Part shown: positions 10,857 to 23,100 of the stretch, one piece after another | Numbering within the stretch: the stretch's first letter is position 1 | How the letters are laid out: the number at the start of each line of letters is the position of its first letter | Assembly (NCBI GenBank): GCA_940671915.1 | Contig: CALNVZ010003435.1 | Location: 18,369,600 to 18,433,599 of the forward strand | Direction: 5' to 3' | Length of the DNA stretch: 64,000 nt | Source of the DNA: Paracentrotus lividus | Taxonomy: Eukaryota; Echinodermata; Echinoidea; Camarodonta; Echinidae | The notes under the pieces: generated by a model | Databases searched by the model: none | What the model saw: the letters and a program-made list of their open reading frames with translations, nothing else | Told to the model about the DNA's origin: nothing | Translations under genes and position numbers: made by a program

Positions 10857-12560
10857 GGTGATGTGATTGAGGAATACTGCCTGACAAGTTAGAACTAACA
10901 ACATCTCTAAAGACAATTACTAAACTTATAAGATTAAAATCAGACAAAACAGATTGTAAAACGTATGAGAAAATTGAAATGCATAATAAGACAGTCATGA
11001 ATACGTAAATGTTATCAGATGCACTTTGCTGAAGACAAATATAAGTTGTCAAAGTTTTTATGATGCTGTAAATGCAATGTTTACACTAGTGCTTGCATAT
11101 TATAGTCCACTTTCATTATGAGAACAGTACATCAATATTTTGTTTGAACAAAGAAATTATCTTTTTCCCAATTACTAACATCTACACACCAGTAGTAGAC
11201 CTAGTATGGGCTCTCACACAAATCCTGTAAACATAATTGCAAAAAAAAGAAGAAGAGGGGGATAGATTATTTTTTTAAAATCACTTTACCTATCCCTTCA
11301 CAAAACTTGATGAAAATATTGACAATTTCGAGATAATGAAAGACAAGATGTATATCTATATAGATACATATACTATTATGTTTCCAACAATATATTAACT
11401 TGTTTAAAGGAATGGGGAAATAAGTTTCTTGAGAGCAATAAAACAAAATCATGAAAAAAAAAATGAAATAATGCTAGAAAATGAATTCTATCATTTTGCA
11501 CAAGTGAAAAATTTGCATATGTATAATAAAAATTAGACATATTATGTTTAATTTTTACTGGTCATGAATTATGTATTATAAATTATTTACATTAACAAAA
11601 TAATGAACAGAAAACCCACAAGTGACTTTTCGTTTGGCAAAACGTAATGTACATGGCTACTCACTTTGACGAGAAAATATCGGTTTAATGAGGAATTGTT
11701 TGGAAATGACAAAAAATGAGCACTACAAACGCTATTGATACAACAGCTTAATTGGCAAGAATCAACAAAGAACTAAATTTAAAATCATCTAATAACAAAA
11801 GTAATTACATATATGTACCTACTAAGACCCAAGAACAAATTTTGGTACTACATGTACTCTACATATTAACAAAATCATAATATATTCTTACCAATCATAA
11901 TTTATCTTTGCCTTACAAGATACAAATAAGTTGTCTATATAGCCGAGTGATGTAAATTACACTTTTAAAAGAATGTGAATTCAGAATTCTTTTGGTGGAA
12001 AATAATAATTAAAACAAGATAATTTACAAATGATACACACATTTCATCTAGGTAATCTTAAAACTGTGATCGGAAAAAAGATTTGGAGGAAAATATAAAA
12101 ATCATACAGTAAGCTTAGTGCAAATGTCAATATTGTGCATACTCATTTCCCATTCATGTACATGATTTGTGTTCTTGTGTTATATATTATATATATTGTC
12201 TAGCAATTGTGTCATATGCCTATTGAGCAAAATTTATACCCATACTTTGACCAATAAGATGTTTGGAACAATAATACGTAATACATGTATATCTAATTCT
12301 ATAAAAATTCTTCGCCAGGTCTTCAGTTTTGCCCTATTCTTTTCTAACAAGAAAACTTATAAATGTCTGCTTTTATGGTCTTTGAGAAAGGAAAAGTAAC
12401 GATCTCATAGAGTGACGCTTCCAGTAATCAATATCGGCCAAGGATACAAATCTAGCAATGTTTTTGTTTTAAAAACGGTAATTCATTAAACAGCAAACAG
12501 AAATGCACGCCATCAGTTTTGAACATGTTTACATAATAATCATGCCTTTTGGAAGGATTT
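10857..12560. other. AT-rich intergenic stretch
   Basis: No exon, RNA gene or clear transposon end recognised. Short ORFs here are isolated, with neither splice borders nor family resemblance. Confidence 0.45.
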
Positions 12561-12589
12561 CAGGAAACACCCTATCATCACATCAATTT

Positions 12590-12800
12590 TTCATGTGTAC
12601 ATTCTTGGTTTGGTTGTAATAATCCTGGAGAGGTACACATTAGAATACCATTTGATTTGGAAAAAAAAATTAGCATAGAAAATGGGATTCCATCGGGATT
12701 CAAACCCAAGCCCTTCTTATTACTAGACAGGGGCTTTAGCGACAGAGCTATGGCAAGCCCTTATGTCTATGTTCGTCGCAGAGAGCCCCGTAGCTTTCAA
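12590..12800 (-). mobile_element. tRNA-derived SINE
   Basis: On the minus strand a box-A-like TAGCTCTGTCGCTAAAGC is followed by box B GGTTTGAATCC, at tRNA-like spacing (about 12750-12695). The AT-rich body follows. A relative of the SINEs at 15.1 and 28.5 kb, but with a different body. Confidence 0.65.
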
Positions 12801-13610
12801 TGATCAAGTGATCTGAAGCTATAGAACCTGGCAAAAAGCTGCATCACTTCACTGTGATCCCTCTCATTTATTCCGAAGTTGATTTCTCTCCTTCAGGTTT
12901 ATACCAGGTTCTGTAGCATCCGATCACTTGAGCATTTGCTCATTTGTTCATATTATATATTTCTACTCAGTTTCAATCTTTAAACAAAATTTAAGAATAC
13001 CGGTGCATAATATTTGCATCATTGCAACCTTGTTCAGTCAGACTGGACTGGTGGTTTAAGGGTGCAAGTTCATGTTGTACAAGATGAATTCCTAAGAAAG
13101 ACTTAAAAATTAAAACTGATATCTCAAATTTGGCAGAATAATATACATTTTGCACTACAATAAATCTATATATGGAATACATATAATTGCTCAACATAAT
13201 GAATACTATATTTTCTGTACATTAGAATACATAAGTTTGAATATAATGTAAAAAACTAAAATTCAAATTTGCATTATTGCTTGGTACTGGAATTTAACAA
13301 AAGGAAAGAATTGGAACAATGATAGCAAATGACATGGTTTATAAAAGTAAAGCCTCAAATCAGGACCCTGTATTTTGCTCTAAATAGAGAAATCTCTATG
13401 CGTGTAAAAGTGATATTCATCAACGCGCCTGTTGTTCAGATAAAAATGAAGTGTTTCGATACCACATATATACAATTAAAGCAATCAGTTGTCTGCAAAA
13501 AGCAAAAAGAGTTGTATTTATCTTCAAAATAAGTAAAGTGAGTTTAAAAAGTGAAACCAAATACTATTATGAATGAAATGGGTTGAGATGATTATTTTCT
13601 GAAGTTGAGA
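12801..13610. other. Intergenic, nothing recognised
   Basis: Two near-matching segments, 'gaagctatagaacctggcaa' and the complement of 'ataccaggttctgtagcatc', flank about 100 bases near 12813-12925 and suggest a small inverted-repeat remnant. Otherwise I see nothing. Confidence 0.35.
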
Positions 13611-14690
13611 TGAGCTTGACTGAGTATAGTGGTGGAGTTAGGTTGAGTATAGAGTGGTGGGGGAGCTAGGCTGAGTAGAGAGGTGGTGGAGCTAGGATGA
13701 ATAGAGTGGTGGTGGAGCTTGGCTGAGTAGAGTGGTGGTGGAGCAGCTGGGTTGAGTAGAGTGGTGGTGGAGCTAGGCTCAGTAGAGTGGTGGTGGAGCA
13801 GCTGGATTGAGTAGAGTGGTGGTGGAGCTAAACTGACTTTAGTGGTGGTGGAGGTAGGTTGAGTAAAGTGGTGATGGAGCTAGGTTTTAGTAGAGTGGTC
13901 GTGGAGCTAGGCTGGAGTAGAGTGGTGGTGGAGCAGCTAGGTTGAGTAGATTGGTGGTGGAGCTAGGTTTGTAGAGTGGTGGTGGCTAGGCTGAGATAGA
14001 GTGGTGGTGGAGCTAGTTTAGTAGAGTGGTGGTGGAGCTAGGCTGAGTAGAGTGGTGGTGAAGCAGCTAGGTTGAGTAGAGTGGTGGTGGAGCTAGCTGA
14101 GTAGAGTGGTGGTGGAGCAGCTAGGTTGAGTAGAGTGGTGGTGAGCTAAACTGACTTTAGTGGTGGTGGGCTAAGTTGAGTAAAGTGGTGATGGAGCTAG
14201 GTTGATCAGTGATGGGCAGCTAGGGTGGGAGCCAGGCGGGTAGAGTGGTGGTGGAGCTAGGCTGAATAGAGTAGTGGTGGAGCCAGCTGACTGAGTGGCA
14301 GTGGAGCTAGGTTGAGTAGAGTGTGGGGAGCTAGCTGAGTAGGAGTGGTGTAGAGCTAGGCTTAGAAGAGTGGTGGTGGAGCTAGGTTCAGTAGAGTAGT
14401 GATGAGCTAGCTGAGTAGGTAGTTTGTAGCAGGTGACTAGAGTGGCAGTTGGGAGTAGGTTGAGTAGAGTGATGGGGAGCTAGGCTCAGTGAGTAGTGTA
14501 GAGCTAGTAGAAGAGTGATGGGGAGCTGGGTGAGGTAGAGTAGTGATGGAGCTAGGTTGAGTAGAGTGATGGGGAGCTAGGCTGAGTAGAGTGGTGGTGG
14601 AGCTAGGCTGAGTAGAGTGACGGTTTAGCTAGGCTAACTAGAGTAGTGGTGAAGCTAGGTTGAGTAGAGTGGTGGTGGAGCTAGGCTAAA
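13611..14690. repeat. GTGGTGGTGGAGCTAGG minisatellite
   Basis: About 1.08 kb of imperfect repeats of a roughly 28-36 bp unit, GAGTAGAGTGGTGGTGGAGCTAGGCT, with variants that insert GCAGCT. It is strongly G/T-biased on the plus strand. It lies just beyond the 3' end of SPIRE. Confidence 0.95.
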
Positions 14691-14944
14691 TGGAACAGGG
14701 AATCTCTTTGTATCCGGATGGAGAAGGACCTGTCCGTGTATTCTTGAGGAATGTACAGCATTCACAGCAAACATTGTCCACTTGGCTTGGCCGGCGCCAT
14801 ACATTTAGTTCTCTCTGTTTCGTTTCCTCATTGGGCTTGATTGAAGAATGGTGTAGTGCTCACTTATACTGAATTGAAGCAAGAAAAGAGCAGAGATTCA
14901 ATCATAAAATGATATTAACAATACAATAATATTGTTTTATTATC

Positions 14945-15150
14945 CAGGGTAGGCACTTCAATTCTGATAACTGTTTTACCACTGGGCCCTGCACAATTAT
15001 GTTTTTATTACCCCAATCCCCTTGCTAGAGGGCACCTACATGTACCATTTTTGTAAGTCTTTGGTATGACTCGGCCAGGAATCAAACCCATGACCTCCTG
15101 TTCATGGGCAGGTGAGTTACCTACATTATAGATGCTCTTACCGATTGCAC
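14945..15150 (-). mobile_element. tRNA-derived SINE in the SPIRE 3' region
   Basis: On the minus strand a tRNA-like head ends in box B GGTTTGATTCC, followed by TGGCCGAGTCATACCAAAGAC. The same head-body junction occurs at 28.5 kb. A minus-strand AATAAA at 15009-15004 lies within it and could serve as a SPIRE poly(A) signal. Confidence 0.65.
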
Positions 15151-15400
15151 ACTATGTCCAGTCCGTGAAGTGATCAGCAATGTTGAAATTGTGAGAGACG
15201 GGACATGGAAATCTTAGGCAGATGGTGCAAATATTCAATAGTATATCAAAAATATTAATATGTAATAAGCATTTTTTCTGACAGCATTTGTCTTGTAGTT
15301 TTGATGTGTACAGGAATATAGGTCGGAATTACATTAAAACAGACCAAAAGACAGAGGAGAGATCATTCTTTCTAAAAAATAGTTCAATTAAATAAATATT

Positions 15401-17123
15401 TCACATAACTCTCTGTCTGGTGGGTGATGAAGGACTCTTCTTAGGGCTGTCCGGGGAGAGACTCGATAGGAATGTGTAGAAGTCTTCTTTAGGAATGAAC
15501 ATCTTAACACAGCAAACACATGCAGATCACCCTAGTAATAAAAACAAAGTTCAGCGTATAGCATTTATTTTTGTATCTTGGGTTTGAGGATAAACAGTAA
15601 GTTGATAGAGAAGTGTTACTTCATGTTTGAACTTTATGTGCCACTAAAATGATAGCCCTGTGCCACAATGAACTTCTTAAGGGGTATTTTTACCAAGATT
15701 TTCGAGATTGTCTAAAAGTTGTCGTGTTCCAACTGACAAAAGGTTGTCATGTAATTTACAGCAGAAAGTAGGTTCATATTTTATGTGAAAATGTAAAGGA
15801 TTTGGATTTCAGCTATTTTCAATCACATTCCTATTGACCTTTGACTTATATCACACCACATGCATGTAGTGTTAGGTGAAAACTATGATAAACATATCGA
15901 ACATGATAGGTGTACTGATATTGGTCGGTGTTATCAAATTAATTCATTTCATCTTAGCCCTACAAATCATTAAGCAACCAATACACCTTTTCCAATATTG
16001 CAAGTGATGATGTTACAACTACCGTTTATATTTATTTTACTTTAAGGTAATCATCACTAACAATTTGTTATCGATGCACTAAAACTGGTAAAATTTTATG
16101 ATCTAAACTAAACCAAGATTGAAAGGTTTTTAAATACTTACTTTTTACATAATCTGCACTTAAACTTCTTCTTGAAGAGGAAAAATTTCTGTTTGCATGA
16201 AAAACACACCTGCAAAGAAAAAGAAGTCAGTATAGAGTTTGATTTATATCTATTTTGATACATGCTAACAGTGAATAACTATTTTAATTAAGGCCTTCAT
16301 GGTTCATATTTCCTTGATATTCCTTAAATTGTTAACCCATAGAAAAGCTCTTTTAGGCATTCTGAAGTTCAGGATACATCAAAACAAAAGTCCTTTTTCA
16401 GATCACACTTCTTTCTAGTTGGATGCTGCTGATACAAGTAATTTCTTTGTTCCCATATGTCGTCCATCATATCAAAATCAGACATAAGTCGCCAAGGAAA
16501 GTGTCCATGAAATCTGCAAAATAATCTATTTTTAATACTTTCCCTATCTCATTTTCATTCAACTTTTTTTTTACAGAGCACACATGAAACACTGAAGATT
16601 CAGACAATAAAAAATGTCTTACCCAGAATTTTACATTTTTTATTATTTTGCTAATTACCTCAACTCAAAGTGGTCGTTGCTCGGCGGCTTGTGTCTCCTT
16701 TTGATACGATGAATCACGTATGGTTAAATGGCCCATTATATGTTTCATGATATGGTTCATACTTTTGTATGGTTCATATATGGTTTATAGTATGGTTCAT
16801 AGTATGGTTCAGGATATGTTTCAGTGTATGTTACATGATATGGTTCATATGGTTCATGATATTGTTCATAGTATGGTCCGTGATATATTCCAGTGTATGG
16901 TTCATGATATAGTTCATAGTGTGGTCCATTATATGGTTCATAGTATGAATTGATACTCTTTTTAGTAGTCTTGCCATACCTTGTCTTGTAGTACATCTCT
17001 ATAAAGCTTAGCGTTGCCTCTTAGTTCCTCAATCTCTGCTTTGACTAACACACTCCTGATATGGACGACCTCCTCTACTGTCAGTGATAAGCTATCCTTA
17101 TTCTGAGACGGCTTCTTAGCAGA
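15401..17123 (-). CDS. SPIRE: SPIRE exons 12-14: Spir-box and FYVE-like zinc finger
   Basis: Exon 12 (17123-16980) encodes [20 protein letters not shown], the Spir-box, then [18 protein letters not shown]. Exon 13 (16209-16142) encodes [22 protein letters not shown]: two CxxC pairs of the zinc finger. Exon 14 (15531-15401) should continue [20 protein letters not shown], but an extra base at the AAA of 15514-15516 throws the frame. Read as given, translation stops after VICMCLLC. Removing one base restores CCCVKM, then [20 protein letters not shown] and a stop after RQRVM. In known Spires this module recognises membranes and binds Rab/myosin V partners. Confidence 0.88.
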
Positions 17124-20100
17124 CTAAAAGATACGAGGATAATAATAACAATATAAAACATTCAAATTGCACCATCTTTGTATCTACATGTAGTAGTACT
17201 ATACCAAGGGGCATTGTGAACGAAGTATGAATTGTGGTAAACTTCAATTTGGTATGAATTCAAAATAAAGTAGTCTAAATTAACACACAATTTTCATAAA
17301 GCAGAAGAGAGGGATAGCCTGTGAGACGCACACTCCATATCTGCAAAGTTAAACCTTGTGAGAATTTCACGTAATGACAACACACTTCTTCAAAAAATCA
17401 ATGGCAACTGCTGTCCGTTGATCTCTGTTAAATGATATGTCCAGCGGCTTTTCAAAAATAGCAGAGCAAATGGTAATTTAACAATCCTTTCATATATTTA
17501 CATTAAATTTGGATGGAATTAAGGGACAGAACTTTTTTGTTCATTTTTTCTGGATTTGGTTGCCCGAGAAAATCTAGCTGCCCCGAAAGCCCGGGCACAC
17601 GATAGTGCTGAGCGTCGCCTTATCTCATCCAATTTCATGCCAATTTGAGGATCAATAACGATTCAATTAGACTTTTGTAAAATATTGTTCGTCTAAGAAC
17701 CTACCTGGAATGATTGACAGGGACCTATGCTGTGTCTTCTAGGAGTGTTCTGAGATGGGATTTCATCTGACCTTATCTCATCAAAACTTGACAGTGATGA
17801 TCTACTTATGGTTAGAGTCTTCTCAGGAGTGGAAACCATGGTATCTTCAAAGAAAAAATATTTTGGAAAAGCATGTAATTCCCATTTCAAATGTATATAG
17901 ATATTGCATCGCTTATAAATTCAATCTTGTTCGAAAAGCACAAAAATTGTATCTGAAAACATTGACAAGTTATTATGAAAGAATTTTAATGAGATAAGTC
18001 TTTTAATTACAAAAAAAAAAAGAGACAGAAAGAGAGAGGGAAAACAAAACAGCACTGATAAAGATAATATGAGTGCTGTATATCCGGTATTAACTTTTCT
18101 GTTTAAGACAATGAACATTTTACACATCTTCATTAACTGATATACCTCTCAGGTGGCAAGCTAACATACAGTATTGTAGTTATGTTAACAACTATGAACA
18201 TGATAAACATGTATGTGATTGAAAAATAAACCATTTATGTTCCATGGGTGCCTCTTAGCACATGCCAAACTAAAACAAAATAGGCATCTACATGTATCAG
18301 GACAAGGATTTCATTGTATATGACAATAGATTTGTGTATTGGCTTCATGTATATCCTTTTGTAAATAACATTTTGTCACCAGGAATTTGAGATAATCTCA
18401 GAATTCCATGTAAAATTAATCGTAGAAATTTAATGTTGCACAAACATACGATTCTCTCCCATTTCTTTCTTACTTACTCTGCTCTCCAAATATGAAAGTC
18501 AAACTCATACTTATTTGTTAGATAAATATTATTTCTTACATTATATTAGAATATGATCATGTATGCTGCGAGCCCATCAAGCTTTGCTTAGGCTGTTGCC
18601 CTACCTTATAATTTCAGTTTGGGTCTTGAATTGAATATCATTTCTTAAATTGTTATCAGATAGTTATTATTTGGAAACCAATAAATCAAATCAAATCAAA
18701 TCAAATCAATAACTTGAGATTTAAGGTAAATACCTAGTGGCAAGCTGACATCTAAGAAGAAACTTTGATCCAGATGTTGTCCGTCATCAATGATCTTCTG
18801 TATTGCTCGTTCAAGAATATCTTCTCCATCATCATCACCACCATCATCCTCATCAACATCCATTCTCGCCCTGACACCATCTATCTCTTCTTCTACTCTT
18901 TGTCTTGGTACTGGATAGGAGTCAAACTCGTGCCTGCTTGTTTCACTCTCTGATTCCTGGGGAGCATTTTATGAAAAAAATATTCACTGATTCTCACTGA
19001 CAACTGTTATAAGCTACTGAAATGATTGCATCTGACTGGCTGAGAGCAAATTTGTCGGATAAAACAGCCGACAAGTCCTTTCATGAAACGCTCCCCAGTT
19101 GGTCAAATATATATGAAGCATCATAATGAGACACAAGTCGCCGAGCAAACTCGGCAAACTGTCAAGGAAATCGGCAAAATAATGAAAAATTTCTTTTTAG
19201 GGGGGAATTTTTTTGTAATTTTCAGAATCTTCAATGTTTCATGTGTGCTCTGGGGGAAAAAAAAGGAGCAAAAAATGATATAGGGAAAGTATCTGAAAAT
19301 GGATTATTTTACCGATATCTTTGCCTCTTTTCTATCGACTTGTGTCTCATTTTGACATAATGAGTCACATATGTGATGTATTTTTTTATATCAAAGTTAT
19401 TTCTAATGTCAATTTATCACACTACTTGTAAATCTAGGGCATCCCAACACAAGATACATATCATGTAACTTCTGGGTCAGATCATATCGCATTGATTGTC
19501 AAATATTGTGTACATTTACACGTAACTGTTTCTGTTTTGTATTGAGAGATCCGATTTAAATAAATGTATTCTTCAACTGAACTTGGCATTTCTGAACTGA
19601 TTATTATATAACAGTAATAATGCTGATATCAATGATAACATAATGAAAATTATGATAAAGAAAGGAACTATATTCAATTAAAATGATTATACATGATATA
19701 ATCATTTTAAAAATAAAGCATCATAATGATAATAATAACAAAACGATGCAATATATACTTAAAGGGCCATTTTTGTACACTATCAACTAATTTTAGATCA
19801 CATGACACCTTTTCCTTGCTCTGTTATGTGATCAATTGTTACGTCATAGGCCTAGTTTTTTATTAACACTTCTTTACATATTTATGAGGTAAAAAAAGTG
19901 GAAAAGTAATTAAATAAAAAATTAAAAGATATCATAACTGACCTCTTCAGACCAATCTAAGGAGAACTCTGCCTTCAAGACCTTCTTCTGAGGAGAATCG
20001 TCTTCTTCTTCAGACTCCTCAGAAAATATAGCACTCTGGGATCTTGCTTCTGCACGAGTATAAAGCGATCAAAGTAATTAATGAAAGGTGGTGGCCAAGA

Positions 20101-23100
20101 TAACTTGGGGATACCACGCAGAATTTATCAGATGCTATGAAATCACCTAGACTTAGCTACTTCATACACACACAAAAAGCCTAATCAAATGGCCTGAAAA
20201 TGAAATGCTAGGCCCTGACTTCAGGTTACACATGAAAACTTGCAACACTACGAACTTGTAGCATACCACTAAAATATTTTTTACATCCAATAATGATCAT
20301 ATGAGAGCTTTGTTAATACCAATATTACCTCAAAGCAAACAGGGGTAGAGAACTCATCTATAAAGGGAAGGGGGCTTCAACTTGATACTTGTATCTTTTA
20401 AGAGCTTGAGAGCTACTCTAACAAAATAATCGTGCATTCTAGCAATCTTTTTTCAACAAGTTTCCCATTTAATTCACCCAGGTAAAAGGTCGAAAATATA
20501 GATTCAAATCTTCCTTATCATCCCTAATGACCCTATTATACTTATGATTACCAGGCTTTGAAACTCCAACCTTGTTATCTGTTTCATTCAGTAAATAGTT
20601 ACCTTAATAGTAGATCTAAGTCTTTCAAAATTGATGATAGCATGCTCAACAGGACTGATTCCTGGCTCAAAGATTGGCATGGGTAATAACTATACCTGAC
20701 TTGTCTATGATGGGAGCTGGTTTGAGTTGAGGCAGTGAGCGAATCTCCTTCACAATCTCCTCAACTGATTAATTAGCTCACAGATTGAGTAACAATCCTA
20801 CCTGATTTGTCTATGACAGGAGCTGGTTTGAGTTGACAATGTGAGCGAATCTCTTTCATTTTCTTCTCAACTGATTACTTAGCTCAGAGATTGAGTAACA
20901 ACCCTACCTGATTTGTTTATGACGGGAGCTGGTTAGAGTTGAGGCTGTGAGCGAATCTCTTTCATTTTCTTCTCAACTTATTCCATAGCTTAGAGATTGA
21001 GTAAAACAATCCTACCTGATTTGTCTATGACAGGAGCTGGTTAGAGTTGAGGCTGTGAGCGAATCTCTTTCATTTTCTTCTCAACTGATTACTTACTTAG
21101 AGATTGAGTAACAACCCTACCTGATTTGTTTATGATGGGAGCTGGTTAGAGTTGAGGCTGTGAGCGAATCTCTTTCATTTCTTCTCAACTTTATTCCATA
21201 GCTTAGAGATTGAGTAACAATCCTACCTGATTTGTCTATGACAGGAGCTGGTTAGAGTTGAGGCTGTGAGCGAATCTCTGTCATTTTCTTCTCAACTTAT
21301 TACATAGCTTAGAGATTGAGTAACAATCCTACCTGATTTGGTTACGATGGGAGCTGGTTTGAATTCAGGCTGTGAGCGAATCTCTTTCATTTTCTTCTCA
21401 ACTTATCACATAGCTTAGAGATTGAGTAACAATCCTACCTAATTTGTGTATGATGGGAGCTGGTTTGAGTTGAGGCTGTGAGCGAATCTCTTTCATTTTC
21501 TTCTCAACTTATCACATAGCTTAGAGATTGAGTAACAATCCTACCTGATTTGTTTATGATGGGAGCTGGTTTGAGTTCAGGCTGTGAGCGAATCTCTTTC
21601 ATTTTCTTCTCAACTTATCACATAGCTTAGAGATTGAGTAACAATCCTACCTGATTTGTTTATGATGGGAGCTGGTTAGAGCTGAGGCTGTGAGCGAATC
21701 TCTTTCATTTTCTTCTCAACTTATTACATAGCTTAGAGATTGAGTAACAATCCTACCTGATTTGTTTATGATGGGAGCTGGTTTGAGTTCAGGCTGTGAG
21801 CGAATCTCTTTCATAATCTTCTCATGAACACTTTCCCTTCTCAGTGGTTTCTGGTTCAATTTATCTTGAGGAACCTACAAAGTAAAGATACAGCAAAAAT
21901 CAGACAATTTCAATCATTTTGTTATCTTAAAGCTTTTACCCGTATTCATTAAAAAATAAATTGAATAGGTAAGCAAATGGCTGAAATATAGCTTTATCAA
22001 TAAAGTGATGCATCATAGCAAAATAGAACATAACTAATATGGCAAAGGTTATAGATTTATTGAATAACACAGAATATGAACAGATATTAATTATGCTTTC
22101 CTGCTCAAACAAATTATCATCCACCACTTTTTGTATGATTTCTTAATTTAAATATATTGATTTACAAAACATATACATGCATACATAATGCTCTACAAAA
22201 TGAATAACATTCATGACATCACACTGTAGCACAAGCTCTATAATTTATTCTACTGAAAATTAGAATCAAATCAAACCTTGATTCAAAGTAACATAAATAT
22301 CATAAGAAATATGATATACAAGTTAAGTACGACAGGTCTATGACACAGTTAACATCAATGGAGATGTACAGTCCTAGCCACATATACATGCAAACGTGTA
22401 AAGCTTGTGAAAAGAGACAAATTGAATACATGCGGCAATCAAATTCAACAACCCATAATTACTTGTACCAGTAAAAAATAAAAGAACTATATAGCATATA
22501 CCGGGGAAGTATATGCAAAAATAAAATATGAATGTACGTGCATGATGGTATGACAAAGGTCTATAGTAAATGAACAGAAGTCAGAATCATATCAATGCAT
22601 CATTTTAATATAATGTATATTCCCAATATTTAATCAAAGATAAATGTATTATTTTATTATAATCCTGTCTAATGGTTATTCCAGAGATGTTTTTGCTAAT
22701 TTTCATGGTCATTTTAATTTTAGATTCTATTGCATCATGTTTTAATTTAGAAACAAGATTTATTTATATATTTTTTTGGGGGGTGGGGGGGTAATCTTTT
22801 GGTAATTCTCACGCACTAGTCGTCTCTCCCTTATGTATCTGTTGTATATTTTGTATATTCTGCCTGGATATTAAATTAGATACTAAAATCAAACAAATAA
22901 ATATTAAATAAATAAGTTTTAAAAAATGAAATCAACTCTATGTATTAATTGATTGGGTCTGGAATAAAGTCTGAAAATTTTCAGAGCAATGAAATGGCAT
23001 ATATGTATTGCCATTGTTCTGAACATAACATTGGATAAATGTAGAGAATCCATTTTTGTGGTCAATTATTTTCATGAAAATTTAGATATTACAATTAGCA

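Noticed and set aside
12549..12803. 84-codon plus-strand ORF
   Set aside because: Antisense to a tRNA-derived SINE.
16720..16996. ORFs on both strands with [13 protein letters not shown] and [13 protein letters not shown] repeats
   Set aside because: They are translations of a noncoding minisatellite inside a SPIRE intron; openness follows from the repeat composition.
20695..21650. All WH2-like units as functional exons
   Set aside because: Five of the units carry an in-frame TAA, one a frameshift, and the implied introns would be only about 37 nt; inclusion of all units is therefore unlikely, though single open units remain possible.
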